DNA of 64,000 nt from Anomaloglossus baeobatrachus. Its lineage: Eukaryota > Chordata > Amphibia > Anura > Aromobatidae. The notes beneath the pieces are model-generated. The model was not told the DNA's origin, did no database searches, and worked only from the letters and a program-made list of their open reading frames with translations. Below, piece by piece: positions 11,701 through 20,789 of the stretch. Made by a program: the position numbers and the translations under genes. Numbering within the stretch: position 1 is the stretch's first letter; each line of letters begins with the position of its first letter. The stretch is from NCBI RefSeq assembly GCF_048569485.1, contig NC_134361.1, positions 166,697,758 through 166,761,757 on the forward strand. The letters run 5' to 3'.

Positions 11701-12271
11701 CAGCAAGATCAATGAGGTATCCTACAAGCTACAGCTCCCGGCCACGATGAGGATACCCAACTCCTTCCACGTCTCTCTGCTCAAGCCGGTTGTCCTTGGT
11801 CCCTTCTCCGCTGCTGCCAGTCCGGCCCCTCCTCCTATTGCCGATGATGACATCTATGCGGTAAGGGATATCGTGGCCATGAAGACCGTACGAGGTCGAC
11901 AGTTCTTCCTGGTGGACTGGGAAGGGTATGGTCCTGAGGATAGGTCTTGGGAGCCCAGGGAGAACGTGGGCACTCCTCTTATCCGTGCCTTCATGTCCCG
12001 GTTGCGGGGAGGGGGGCGTGGGGGGGGGGGTACTGTCACGCTCCCCGGGTCCTCACCCCCGTTCCCCGGCTCACCTGCCACGCTCTCCGCTCCCCAGTCA
12101 CCGGATTCCGTCCGTCCCAGGGCCCCGGGCCCCCGATCCCGGCGCCCGACAGCTTCCCTGGTCCGGGCCGGCTCCCCTGCGTCCTCCTCGCAGCCTCCTT
12201 CCCTGGCTTCTGGCACCCGGGCGGCGCGCATGCGCATTAGGGCGCGCGCGCGGTCACTGACCCTTTCTTAA
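8786..12271 (+). CDS. pol: G1 pol polyprotein with chromodomain
   Basis: The frame is open for about 1,161 codons; its true N-terminus depends on gag-pol expression, so 8786 is only the frame edge. Domains by residue: aspartic protease with YLDSGAAG (Asp 36); reverse transcriptase with VVYLDDILIYS (about 346-356); RNase H with LEVDASSSGAG and YTDHKNL; integrase with an HHCC zinc site, MDFITDLP, VSDRGTQF (about 792) and NGQVERVNQ; GPY/F module (LGPRYIGPFKV); and a C-terminal chromodomain (about 1020-1075, YAVRDIV and FLVDWEGYGPEDRSWEP). The chromodomain is known to steer integration to particular chromatin. The last roughly 80 codons run into the 3' LTR. Confidence 0.93.
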   Translation: MVGEATLGAGTLSDPVMWTVQVSTGETRFTAEAYLDSGAAGNFIQQATVDKYQLPVTPLDKPLVIASVDGRPLSDTISWVTRPVELRIGALHTENISLYVLPHMSHQILLGLPWLRTHEPSVSWGTGEITRWGPSCHEKCLKSIPHIRRPPVPENLPELPSAYWSFADVFDKKESEVLPPHRPYDCAIDLLPGTTPPRGRIYPLSPAETRAMSTYITESLAKGFIRRSSSPAGAGFFFVKKKEGDLRPCIDYRGLNQITVKNKYPLPLIPELFDRLRGARVFTKLDLRGAYNLVRIRSGDEWKTAFNTRDGHYEYCVMPFGLCNAPAVFQELVNDIFRDLLYVCVVVYLDDILIYSPDLQTHRENVQLVLQRLRENRLYAKYEKCVFEQSSLPFLGYIISGTGLQMDPKKVSSILNWPPPSGLKAIQRFLGFANYYRQFIPHFSALTAPLSALTKKEANPKDWSPAADAAFCSLKRAFASAPVLHRPELNRQFTLEVDASSSGAGAVLMQKSSSGKMVTCGFFSKSFSAPERNYTIGDRELLAVKLALEEWRYLLEGAVYPVIIYTDHKNLEYLRSAQRLNPRQARWSLFFARFDFQLHFRPADKNVRADALSRSFMPMEQEEETTQPIIPPSKIIPVAPVTLAQIPPGKTYVSETDRQKVLHWGHASKTAGHAGQKRTWGAIVRHYWWPSLRTDVAAFVSACSSCARNKTPKHLPYGRLLPLPIPTIPWQHIAMDFITDLPLSSGHTVIWVVVDRFSKMAHFVPMAGLPSAQELAEAYIHHVFRLHGFPSHIVSDRGTQFTSRFWRALCKHLGVTLDFSSAYHPQSNGQVERVNQILTSFLRHYVNAHHDDWSTLLPWAEFSHNHHISESSSKSPFHVVYGLQPSVPLPISPSSDVPAADTAVRDFATIWDSVKASLGRASQRMKKHADKRRLDPPCFSPGDLVWLASQYIRLKIPSYKLGPRYIGPFKVLSKINEVSYKLQLPATMRIPNSFHVSLLKPVVLGPFSAAASPAPPPIADDDIYAVRDIVAMKTVRGRQFFLVDWEGYGPEDRSWEPRENVGTPLIRAFMSRLRGGGRGGGGTVTLPGSSPPFPGSPATLSAPQSPDSVRPRAPGPRSRRPTASLVRAGSPASSSQPPSLASGTRAARMRIRARARSLTLS

Positions 12272-12771
12272 AGGGCCAGCGTCCATTAACAGGAAATGAG
12301 GTTGCACAGGTACAGGGTATATAAGGGGTCATTGTCCAAGGGGGCGGGGCCTGATCTTCGTGTTCCCTGAGCTAGGAGTCAGGTCTCCTGGTGTTACTGT
12401 GCTCGTACTCACCTATCTCTCTTTGTAGAGCCGTGCCTGCTTCGCCATCCAGTCTGCCGTGTCCTGATCCCCGCACGCTGTCCGTCTGCCATCTGACAGT
12501 CCGTACCATCCCGGATCCCTGCGGTGACCCGTCATCTTGCTCCAGAGGTTCCGGACCCCGCCTGATATCACCTCGGCCTCCGAACCGGAGCTACGTCACC
12601 AAGACCACCTTCTGTGACTCCGTGGTCCCTGGGACTCCTCCGCTGCCTTCACTTGCACGGACTGTTCTACTGCCCATCAGTGCTTCAGCTGCCGGACTCC
12701 CTACCACCATCTCAGAGAGTTCGGTCCAGTGGATCCACCTCCTGGGTCTGCCCGACCGCCCGGCCGTGACA
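12034..12771 (+). repeat. G1 3' LTR
   Basis: It has the same length as the 5' LTR and reads as identical to it. It is followed by CATTC, the 5-bp target duplication. It also carries the end of the pol frame. Confidence 0.92.
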
Positions 12772-12883
12772 CATTCTGGAGTATATGCAAATTGCCATTA
12801 GAAAAACTTAAGCAGCAGACTTTTTGTAAAAATTAATATTTGTAGCATTCTCAAAACTTTTGGGCATGACTGTATATGTGTGT

Positions 12884-13255
12884 ACTTAAGCAAGCATTGT
12901 TGACCTTAGGGAGATCAACATATCCACTGCGGAGACACCATCACGTGTTTCTCAACGTAGTGATTCTAGAGCAAAGCCCCCTGGGAAGTATGCAAATGAG
13001 AAAGCCGCGGAGACACCATCACGTGTTTCTCAACGCTGCCAGGAAACTAGCCAGGTCTTTCACCGGGAAGGAACAACCACGGGAAGGGCAGTCTCCAATC
13101 AAGGAGACCACCTATACCAAACATGGTATCCATCCACAGACAGCCGTTTCGGGGTATTTGCCCCTCATCAGTGTGGAGTAGGAATCTGGCTAGTGGGGGC
13201 AATGCCTAGTAAAAGACTACTTAAGCAAGCATTGTTGACCTTAGGGAGATCAACA

Positions 13256-13258
<3 letters not shown>
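12884..13258 (-). mobile_element. Small hammerhead-bearing retroelement, tandem-type copy
   Basis: A 40-bp sequence (starting ACTTAAGCAAGC) occurs at 12884-12923 and again at 13219-13258, a 335-bp period. The block thus looks like one full unit plus the start of a second. Inside, a 29-bp sequence (starting GCGGAGACACC) is also repeated, at 12929 and 13007. A hammerhead ribozyme lies on the minus strand at 13133-13177. There is no protein frame. Non-autonomous hammerhead retroelements (retrozymes) and Penelope-like terminal repeats have this tandem layout; which of the two this is remains open. Confidence 0.6.
13133..13177 (-). ncRNA. Hammerhead ribozyme, type I with short stem III
   Basis: Read on the minus strand: stem I strand UCCACA, core CUGAUGA, stem II GGGG/CCCC with loop CAAAUA, core GAAA, a two-pair stem III (A-U, C-G) with loop GGCU, cleavage triplet GUC, then UGUGGA, which closes stem I with 6 pairs. 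Every conserved core base of the hammerhead is present. Predicted cleavage is after the C that maps to position 13139. Short stem III is typical of Penelope-like and retrozyme hammerheads, which may cut best as dimers. Confidence 0.85.

Positions 13259-13260
<2 letters not shown>

Positions 13261-13297
<37 letters not shown>
13261..13297. repeat. (TA)n microsatellite
   Basis: A GTGTGTA lead is followed by an uninterrupted TA run of about 15 units. Confidence 0.95.
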
Positions 13298-13301
<4 letters not shown>

Positions 13302-13397
13302 GGTTTTAAAAACATGAAAAATAAACAAACAAACCTAAAAGTTCACCTTACCCCCCTTTCGCCCCATTGAAAATAAAACACTTAAAATAATAAAGTA

Positions 13398-15049
13398 CAG
13401 TTAGGTCCAGAAATATTTGGACAGTGACACAATTTTCGCGAGTTGGGCTCTGCATGCCACCACATTGGATTTGAAATGAAACCTCTACAACAGAATTCAA
13501 GTGCAGATTGTAACGTTTAATTTGAAGGTTTGAACAAAAATATCTGATAGAAATTGTAGGAATTGTACACATTTCTTTACAAACACTCCACATTTTAGGA
13601 GGTCAAAAGTAATTGGACAAATAAACCAAACCCAAACAAAATATTTTTATTTTCAATATTTTGTTGCGAATCCTTTGGAGGCAATCACTGCCTTAAGTCT
13701 GGAACCCATGGACATCACCAAACGCTGGGTTTCCTCCTTCTTAATGCTTTGCCAGGCCTTTACAGCCGCAGCCTTCAGGTCTTGCTTGTTTGTGGGTCTT
13801 TCCGTCTTAAGTCTGGATTTGAGCAAGTGAAATGCATGCTCAATTGGGTTAAGATCTGGTGATTGACTTGGCCATTGCAGAATGTTCCACTTTTTTACAC
13901 TCATGAACTCCTGGGTAGCTTTGGCTGTATGCTTGGGGTCATTGTCCATCTGTACTATGAAGCGCCGTCCGATCAACTTTGCGGCATTTGGCTGAATCTG
14001 GGCTGAAAGTATATCCCGGTACACTTTAGAATTCATCCGGTTACTCTTGTCTGCTGTTATGTCATCAATAGACACAAGTGACCCAGTGCCATTGAAAGCC
14101 ATGCATGCCCATGCCATCACGTTGCCTCCACCATGTTTTACAGAGGATGTGGTGTGCCTTGGATCATGTGCCGTTCCCTTTCTTCTCCAAACTTTTTTCT
14201 TCCCATCATTCTGGTACAGGTTGATCTTTGTCTCATCTGTCCATAGAATACTTTTCCAGAACTGAGCTGGCTTCATGAGGTGTTTTTCAGCAAATTTAAC
14301 TCTGGCCTGTCTATTTTTGGAATTGATGAATGGTTTGCATCTAGATGTGAACCCTTTGTATTTACTTTCATGGAGTCTTCTCTTTACTGTTGACTTAGAG
14401 ACAGATACACCTACTTCACTGAGAGTGTTCTGGACTTCAGTTGATGTTGTGAACGGGTTCTTCTTCACCAAAGAAAGTATGCGGCGATCATCCACCACTG
14501 TTGTCATCCGTGGACGCCCAGGCCTTTTTGAGTTCCCAAGCTCACCAGTCAATTCCTTTTTTCTCAGAATGTACCCAACTGTTGATTTTGCTACTCCAAG
14601 CATGTCTGCTATCTCTCTGATGGATTTTTTCTTTTTTTTCAGCCTCAGGATGTTCTGCTTCACCTCAATTGAGAGTTCCTTAGACCGCATGTTGTCTGGT
14701 CACAGCAACAGCTTCCAAATGCAAAACCACACACCTGTAATCAACCCCAGACCTTTTAACTACTTCATTGATTACAGGTTAACGAGGGAGACGCCTTCAA
14801 AGTTAATTGCAGCCCTTAGAGTCCCTTGTCCAATTACTTTTGGTCCCTTTAAAAAGAGGAGGCTATGCATTACAGAGCTATGATTCCTAAACCCTTTCTC
14901 CGATTTGGATGTGAAAACTGTCATATTGCAGCTGGGAGTGTGCACTTTCAGCCCATATTATATATATAATTGTATTTCTGAACATGTTTTTGTAAACAGC
15001 TAAAATAACAAAACTTGTGTCACTGTCCAAATATTTCTGGACCTAACTG
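13398..15049 (-). mobile_element. Tc1-B: complete Tc1/mariner transposon
   Basis: It is 1,652 bp between TA dinucleotides (13396-13397 and 15050-15051). The two ends match perfectly as inverted repeats for about 35 bp, starting CAGTTAGGTCCAGAAATATT. The single gene is a full-length open transposase on the minus strand. Perfect ends and an open gene suggest recent arrival and possibly a working copy. Confidence 0.93.
13653..14690 (-). CDS. Tc1-B transposase, intact DD34E
   Basis: This 345-residue protein has the normal Tc1 length. The N-terminal helix-turn-helix (about 1-50, with LGVAKSTVGYIL) binds the inverted repeats. The GRPR hook is at 58-61, and the second DNA-binding half runs to about 110. 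The catalytic DDE fold has Asp152 (WTDETKINL), Asp249 (VQMDNDPKHT) and Glu284 (SPDLNPIEH), exactly 34 residues between the last two. A glycine-rich KHGGGN box is at 185-190. The start chosen (MRSKELSIEVKQ) matches the family N-terminus. No stop or frameshift is visible, so it could be functional. Confidence 0.93.
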   Translation of the reverse strand: MRSKELSIEVKQNILRLKKKKKSIREIADMLGVAKSTVGYILRKKELTGELGNSKRPGRPRMTTVVDDRRILSLVKKNPFTTSTEVQNTLSEVGVSVSKSTVKRRLHESKYKGFTSRCKPFINSKNRQARVKFAEKHLMKPAQFWKSILWTDETKINLYQNDGKKKVWRRKGTAHDPRHTTSSVKHGGGNVMAWACMAFNGTGSLVSIDDITADKSNRMNSKVYRDILSAQIQPNAAKLIGRRFIVQMDNDPKHTAKATQEFMSVKKWNILQWPSQSPDLNPIEHAFHLLKSRLKTERPTNKQDLKAAAVKAWQSIKKEETQRLVMSMGSRLKAVIASKGFATKY

Positions 15050-15051
15050 TA

Positions 15052-16003
15052 TATACAAATATTTGTTATTGCTGTTTTCAGAAATGCCCTATCTATCAAA
15101 ATATAAAATAAATTGATCTGATTGGTACACAGCATGGCGAGGAAAAAAAATTCCAAACGTTTTGGTTGCCGCAAAAATGTTTAAAAATGCAATAACAGGT
15201 GATCAAAACATAGCAGCTACAGAAAGCTATATAATAAAAAATGTCAGCTCAAGATGCAGAAAATAAGTAGTCACTGAGCCCCAGATCCGAAAAACTGAGA
15301 ACGCTACGGGTCACGGAAAATGGCGACAAAAGCGCTTATTTTGGACAAACTTCAGAATTTTGTTCACCCCTTAGATAAAAGTAAAGGTATACATATTGAG
15401 TATCTACGAACTCGTACTGACCTGAGACATCACACCGACACATCAGTTTTTCCACATAGCGAACATTGTGAATAAAAGACCCCAAACACAATTGTGCAAT
15501 TGCACTTTTTTGCAATTTCAGCGCACTTGGAATTTTTTTTTTTGTTTTCCGGTACACTATATGGTAAAACTAATCATTTCATTCAAAAGTACAACTTGTC
15601 CTGCAAAAAATAAGCCCTCATATGGCAATTTTGACAGAAAAATAACAAATTATGGCTCTTGGAGTAAGAAGAGGGAAAAAACAAGTATGAAAAGCAGACA
15701 ATCGCCTGAGGGTGATGGAGGTTAAAGCACCACTCCAGTTCTGACAAAACACGCAAACAAAAAACTCACTGAAATGATGCATTAATTAATGTTTTTTGAC
15801 AGATATGCATGTCCTGGAATGTATACCGAAATAGTCCTCAATATAGTCAAAAGCACTGAACATGTAATAAACTTCACAATTTTCAGCCTTACTAAGTCGA
15901 AAAATAAACCAGTGACTACCTCAATAAATTAAAATTAAATATGTTTATTAAATACAATTAAAAACCAATTAATTCCGGTCTTTCTATCAATCCACACTCG
16001 ACA
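15052..16003. other. AT-rich intergenic stretch, possible old repeat
   Basis: There is no believable gene. Around 15540-15690 the wording (AAGCCCTCATATGGC, TTATGGCTCTTGG) resembles a dispersed vertebrate repeat I cannot name. No terminal repeats are visible. Confidence 0.4.
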
Positions 16004-16005
16004 GT

Positions 16006-16600
16006 AAGGGGTACTTTGCACACTACGACATCGCAGCTGCGATGTCGGTGGGGTCAAATCGAAAGTGACGCACATCCGGCCTTGCTGTCGATATCGTAGT
16101 GTGTAAATCCTTTTTGATACGATTAATGAGCGCAAAAGCGTCGTAATCGTATCATCGGTGTAGTGTCTGACATTTTCATAATGTCGCGGCAGCGATAGGT
16201 ACGATGTTGTTCCTGGTTCCTGCGGCAGCACACATCGCTGTGTGAGAAGCCGCAGGAGCGAGGAACATCAGCTTACCTGCGTCCTGCGGCTCACGCCGAC
16301 AATGCGGAAGGACGGAGGTGGGCAGGATGTTTACGTCCCGCTCATCTCCGCCCCTCCACTTCTATTGGCTGCCTGCCGTGTGACGTCGCTGTGACGCCGC
16401 ACGACCCGCCCCCTTAGGAAGGAGGCGGTTCACCGGCCAGAGCGACGTCGCAGGGCAGGTAAGTCCATGTGAAGCTGCCGTAGTGATAATGTTCGCTATG
16501 GCAGCTATCACAAGATATCGCTGCTACAATGGGGGCGGGGACTATCGTGCTCAGCTTCGCATGCATCGCTTTGCGATGTCAAAGTGTGCAAAGTACCCCT
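16006..16600. mobile_element. M1 MITE, copy 1
   Basis: TA-flanked on both sides (16004-16005 and 16601-16602). Terminal inverted repeats start AGGGGTACTTTGCACAC on both sides and are nearly perfect. The interior is CpG-rich with internal palindromes (CGCAGCTGCG) and TGACGTCG-type sites. Non-autonomous, no gene; the TA target suggests Tc1/mariner-type mobilisation. Confidence 0.8.
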
Positions 16601-16602
16601 TA

Positions 16603-17998
16603 GAAAAGGAAGCTACCTCTCATGCCCTAGACGAAATTATTGGCCAATGTACCCAGATGGTGAGCATTTCCTCACTGTACGGTAACATAAGACACAAATT
16701 TTTGAAAGCAAGACAGAGTAAACTGTTCAGGACATGGGAGAGGTGGACTGAAGATCTGGGGATAGCTGAGACAATATTGCAAGGGTGGGAACGGGTGAGA
16801 AAATCCATCTTGTGTGAGAGATGTAGGGAGACTAAAGGGGGCTTTACAAGCTACGATATCGTTAATGTTTTATCGTCGGGGTCACGTCGTTAGTGACGCA
16901 CATCCGGCGTCATTAACGGTATCGCAGCGTGTAACACTTACCAGCGACCTTAAACGTCCTCCAAAGTGGTGAAAATCGTTCACCATGGAGAGGTCGTCCT
17001 AAAACCAAAAATTGTTAATGGTTGTTTATAGAGGTTGTTCATCGTTCCTGCGGCAGCACACATCGCTGTGTGTGACACCGCAGGAGCAAGGAACCTCACC
17101 TTACCTTCGTCCCGCCCGCAATGAGAAAGGAAGGAAGTGGGCGGGAAGTTCGTCCCACTCATCTCCGCCCCTCCGCTTTGATTGGCCGGCTGCTTAGTGA
17201 CGTTGCGGTGACGTCGAACGCACCTCCCCCTTGAGGGAGGGATTGTTCGGTAGTCACAGCGACGACGACCAGGTAAGTGCATGTGACGCTGCCATAGCGA
17301 CAATGTTCGCTGCGGCAGCAATCACACGATATCGCATGCACGACGGGGGCGGGTACTTTTCTGTACGATATCTAGCAATTGCTAGAAATATCGTAGCGTG
17401 TAAAGCCCGCTTTATTTTAAACTCAAGCACACAGCGCTGTATGGATTTAACATCCCGCCTTCCCTTAGTTGTCCTGACAGAATTACAGCGTATCCTAAAT
17501 GTAGGGTGCCCTTTACAAATCTTTGGCACGGGGTGTGGGAATGCACAGCAGTAGTAACATACTGGAAGCAAGTAAGACACCAGATCCAGGCAGGTTAGGG
17601 AACAAAACTTCCACAATCGCCACAGGCTTTGCTTTTCCATCAGCTTCGTCCCCCTGAATCTGAATCTCAACTTGGGATAGACAAAGTGAAGATCCTTAGA
17701 AATATTCACACATTTTTAATAGTGGCTTTACAAAATCTTTTTAGCGAGTGGCTTAAACCAAATATTCCATCAATTGGGTCAATAATATCTCAAATGAAAC
17801 TATTTTTAATAGCTTAAATTAAAAAGGTTGTAACTACCTCTATAGTAATCTGCAAGGTACACTGCTCGAATGTTGAGCATATCAATCTCATGTACACTGT
17901 TTAATTTTTTGAACAAGTTATTTCTTCCCTTTCTGTTATGTTTAAAAAATTTAAATAAAAAAGATGTTTTAAAAAAAAAACAAAACAAAACAATAAAA
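16603..17998 (+). pseudogene. LINE 3' end (L1/Tx1-like RT C-terminus), split by an M1 MITE
   Basis: Before the MITE, 16603-16832 reads as the C-terminal region of an L1-type ORF2 (LFRTWERWTEDLGI, GWERVRKSIL). After it, 17413-17815 continues with HGVWECTAVVTYWKQVRHQI, the conserved W-C...YW motif, then FSEWLKPNIPSI. The coding part ends near 17815 and an A-rich tail (about 17972-17997) closes the element, so the strand is plus. 5'-truncated, as is usual for LINEs. Calling it L1/Tx1 rather than CR1 rests on motif memory. Confidence 0.65.
16835..17412. mobile_element. M1 MITE, copy 2 (inside the LINE)
   Basis: TA flanks (16833-16834, 17413-17414); ends AAGGGGGCTTTACAAGC and its imperfect complement GTAAAGCCCGCTT. 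It contains the family block ATTGGCCGGCTGC...TGACGTCG. It inserted into the LINE and so is younger. Confidence 0.8.
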
Positions 17999-18484
17999 TA
18001 CCTCAAAAGATCACAGATAGGCAAACGGCTGACTCTGAATAGTACTATAGATAATAAATAAATAAATAACACCTCAGTAAATACACAAGAAAGTACAAGA
18101 TAGTATAGATATAAATATAGATTGCACAATGAGGCCAAACTAACACTGTAGGGAAAATTCACAGCCGTATAGAGATACTAGATCAATAAATAGTAAATGC
18201 AACGAAGGGTAAAATACCCACACTCAGTATATCAATAACAGATAAAGGTAAGGTAACCTATATCCCTAGGGTCTAAATCTATCAGCATAGTGAGATCCCA
18301 TTCACAAAATGTTAAAATGCATGCAAGTACATGTTCTGCTTGTGCTTAAAAAACATAAGTCAGGATTGTATTACCTGAATCAGTGGTGGTAGTGGGAATC
18401 AGAGCAGTCGCGTGCCTACACCCCAACACATGTTTCGCGGTAGCATCCTCAGGAGGCGTGCTTAGACCCTAAGGATATAGGTTA
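17999..18484 (-). mobile_element. Probable Penelope-type terminal segment with hammerhead-like motif
   Basis: AT-rich, no frame. An inverted repeat of about 22 bp (GTAACCTATATCCC at 18248-18272 and its complement at 18461-18482) encloses about 190 bp. On the minus strand at 18430-18465 there is CUGAGGA ... CCGC GAAAC, which resembles the hammerhead core but lacks a good stem II and a legal cleavage base. I read it as a decayed terminal segment of a Penelope-type element. Confidence 0.4.
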
Positions 18485-19520
18485 TGTGGCGCCCCTGACT
18501 GTCAGTTGCCACAGGGTACTACATCTAGCACCGGATTCCTGGAAGTCCAGTGCTGGTAATAACAACACACACATCCACACCCTTTTCCCCAGACTAGGTA
18601 ACAGACTAGAGATGGAACTGATGGGTGGTCACCTATTGGCTGGGATGCATCCCATCCACTAGTTATAAACCTGGGAGGAGGGGCTAGTCAGTGGAGTGGA
18701 CGGACGACAGACATCTTGTCACTTGAACAGTGAAAAGACAGACAGTCAGTCAGAAGTAGATGTGCTGATGGAAAAATGTAAAGTGACTACTGAGTCAAAG
18801 AAGTACGGTTGCCAGGGAGAGTACGGTACAAGTACTCACTGCACCGAGCACCGACGGGGTACAGAGCCTTACTTCAGGATGACGCTTCAGGCTCATCTGA
18901 TAACAATCTGCCCGGTGAGGGGACCATCAAGGACCTTGCTGACGTTAGTGTCCAGGGCACAGCAGCAGAGAGGGAACCTTGGAACGGGGACAGAGGTCTG
19001 ACCCAAGAGAGGTTCAAGCTGCCTGCCATACGGGCCAGGACGGAGAAAACAGGAGAGGACTCCAAAAACGCTCCAAGCCACGGGGACCCACTAACTACTA
19101 CGGGGGTGCATGGAAGTAAAGCTCACCAGTTCACTACAGCAGCACTGGAACAAAGGGAATACCGGATTAGTAAAGACCAACACAAACTGGGTAGCAGCAA
19201 CTTCAAACCTGTGAGTATAGTACAAGGTAAACCGCAGCACCTGTGTTGTCTGAATTCTTCCTACACCTCTGAACCAATATACTAGAACCACCATCATTCT
19301 CCCCTGGGGCCTAGCTCTACTTGCAGAGAGCCATCACACCTAAGCTGCCCAATACCGCCAGCCCCAGCAGTCAGAGACTTTGTAGCGGCGGCTTCTCCCA
19401 TATAGCCGTATACCGCAAGTGGTGTCACGAGAAACCTTTTATTTTTACTTTTCCCCTGTACAAAACCCCTTTTAAGCGACCCCCAGGGTCACGGAACCGG
19501 GCAACAGCCACCCAGTGACA
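18485..19520 (+). mobile_element. LTR-B family copy
   Basis: It starts TGTGGCGCCCCTGACTG, close to the LTR-A start, but the body matches the LTR-B copies at 33252 and 26257: GACGGGGTACAG, GTGAGGGGACCATCAAGGAC, TAGCGGCGGCT, CGCAAGTGGTGTCACG. The right end (GTGACA) is shorter than in the other copies. No target duplication found. Fossil without genes. Confidence 0.6.
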
Positions 19521-19641
19521 GCAGTAATAGTGCCGATCACTGCTAAAACCTTTTAAAAGCCATTGTTAAGACAATGAAGGATAAAACATCTGATGCATCA
19601 TGTTATATATAGTGTAATAGCTGCTGCCCTGTTTAGTTACA

Positions 19642-20678
19642 TGTGCTGCCCCAGGGCTATGGGGGAGTCGGACCCGATGCGTATTTGTACGGGCATACTG
19701 TGTCACGGGTGTGCTATGGCTGTTGCCCAGTTCTGTGACCCTGGGAGTCGCTTTAAAAGGGGTTTATATACAGTGGAGATGAACGAGTTTATGTCGTGAT
19801 GCCACTTGTGTGTTGCGGCTAAGTAGTTGGAGCCACCGCTGCACAGTTAATGGCCACTGGGGCTGGTGGTGATGGCAGCTTGGATGTTGGGCCCTCCACA
19901 AGTAGGGCTGATGATGGGTTGCGGTGTGGAAAGAACAGAGACCACACGATGGGGATGCAGTGCAACTGTTGCTTTTACTTACAGCGATGATAGTGCTGGA
20001 CGGCTGGTTCAGACCCCTGGTCCCTGTAGTCCCAATGCCTGTGTGGTAACCTGGTGCTTGTTTCCCCTGCACCTCTCTGTAGTTTTGTGGAACCCCGTGG
20101 CTTGGAGCGTCTGGGGGTTCCCTCCTGTTTGTCTTCAGGTTTTGGTCCGTACAGTGGGCAGTGTGAACCCTGTAGGGTCGGTGTTCTGTTCCGGTCCCTG
20201 GCTCTATCGTTACTGCTGGTGCCCCCGGATTCTTGGGTCAGTGAGGTCCGTGAAGGTTCCCTCACTGTGCAGGTATTTGTAAGTCATTTTGAAGCATTCA
20301 CCTGGCCTAGGGCCCTGTGCCCCGTAGGTGCTTTGGTTCCAGATGTACTTGGCTGTACCCTCCCTGTCAACCACTCTCCTGCGCCAACTGGGTCACTGTT
20401 ACACGGCCCCATCCAGAGACACGTCCATCCCCTACTACTGTCACTACAGACTCCCTCCACTTTTTGTCTAATCACCCTGGTTGTTGGCTAGTGGACCCCA
20501 GGTGGCCATCTGTTGGGTCCCCAACTAGTCAGTCATTTCTGATTGGGCGAGGGAAACTGGGGATGTTATGTGTTTTGGTTAGTACCGGCACTGAGCTTCT
20601 AGGTCACTGGGGGTAGGTCCTGCATCTGTGACAGGATGCAGTACCTAGTAGTGCCCTGAGGGGTTCAGGGTCGCTACA
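19642..20678 (-). repeat. G2 3' LTR (LTR-B family, 1,037 bp)
   Basis: On the minus strand it begins TGTAGCGACCCTGAACCCC and ends GGCAGCACA. The sequence just outside its 5' side reads CCAAGGGGAAA on the minus strand, a good polypurine tract, which marks this as the 3' LTR of a minus-strand element. It matches the solo copy at 33252. Confidence 0.75.
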
Positions 20679-20789
20679 TTTCCCCTTGGTCAAACACAGC
20701 ACGTTCGCGGGCTGCAAAAAGTTACACAATTTACATTTTAACTTTTCAACTTTAAAATCATCAACATTCTTCCCGTGCAGGGATTGCAT

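Larger units (their letters stand above)
7088..12771 (+). mobile_element. G1: young, whole-looking Ty3/gypsy chromovirus
   Basis: Two 738-bp LTRs (7088-7825 and 12034-12771) look identical on reading, and CATTC flanks both sides (7083-7087 and 12772-12776). Between them are gag with one zinc knuckle and pol in the order protease, reverse transcriptase, RNase H, integrase, chromodomain. This order plus the chromodomain places it with chromoviruses (sushi-like clade in vertebrates). No break is visible. The G-rich stretch just before 12034 is the polypurine tract. Identical LTRs imply a recent insertion. Confidence 0.93.
5620..12872 (-). mobile_element. Tc1-A: Tc1/mariner transposon, interrupted by retroelement G1
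   Basis: The left end reads (T)AGTCATGGCCAAAAGTTTT and the right end is the inverse complement (AAAACTTTTGGGCATGACTG followed by TA), giving about 28-bp terminal inverted repeats. Without the G1 insertion the element is about 1.56 kb, normal for Tc1. Its transposase is on the minus strand. G1 entered between the transposase promoter side and the right end, with CATTC duplicated on both sides. Confidence 0.88.

Noticed and set aside
12890-13258. CRISPR-like repeat arrangement (40-bp and 29-bp direct repeats)
   Set aside because: Only two units of each repeat at unequal spacing in vertebrate DNA; the hammerhead retroelement explains them better.
14047-14883. Plus-strand frames opposite the Tc1-B transposase
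   Set aside because: Shadows of the minus-strand gene.
18696-19285. Frames of 101 and 158 codons in the LTR-B copy
   Set aside because: They lie within an LTR and are not kept in the other LTR-B copies.
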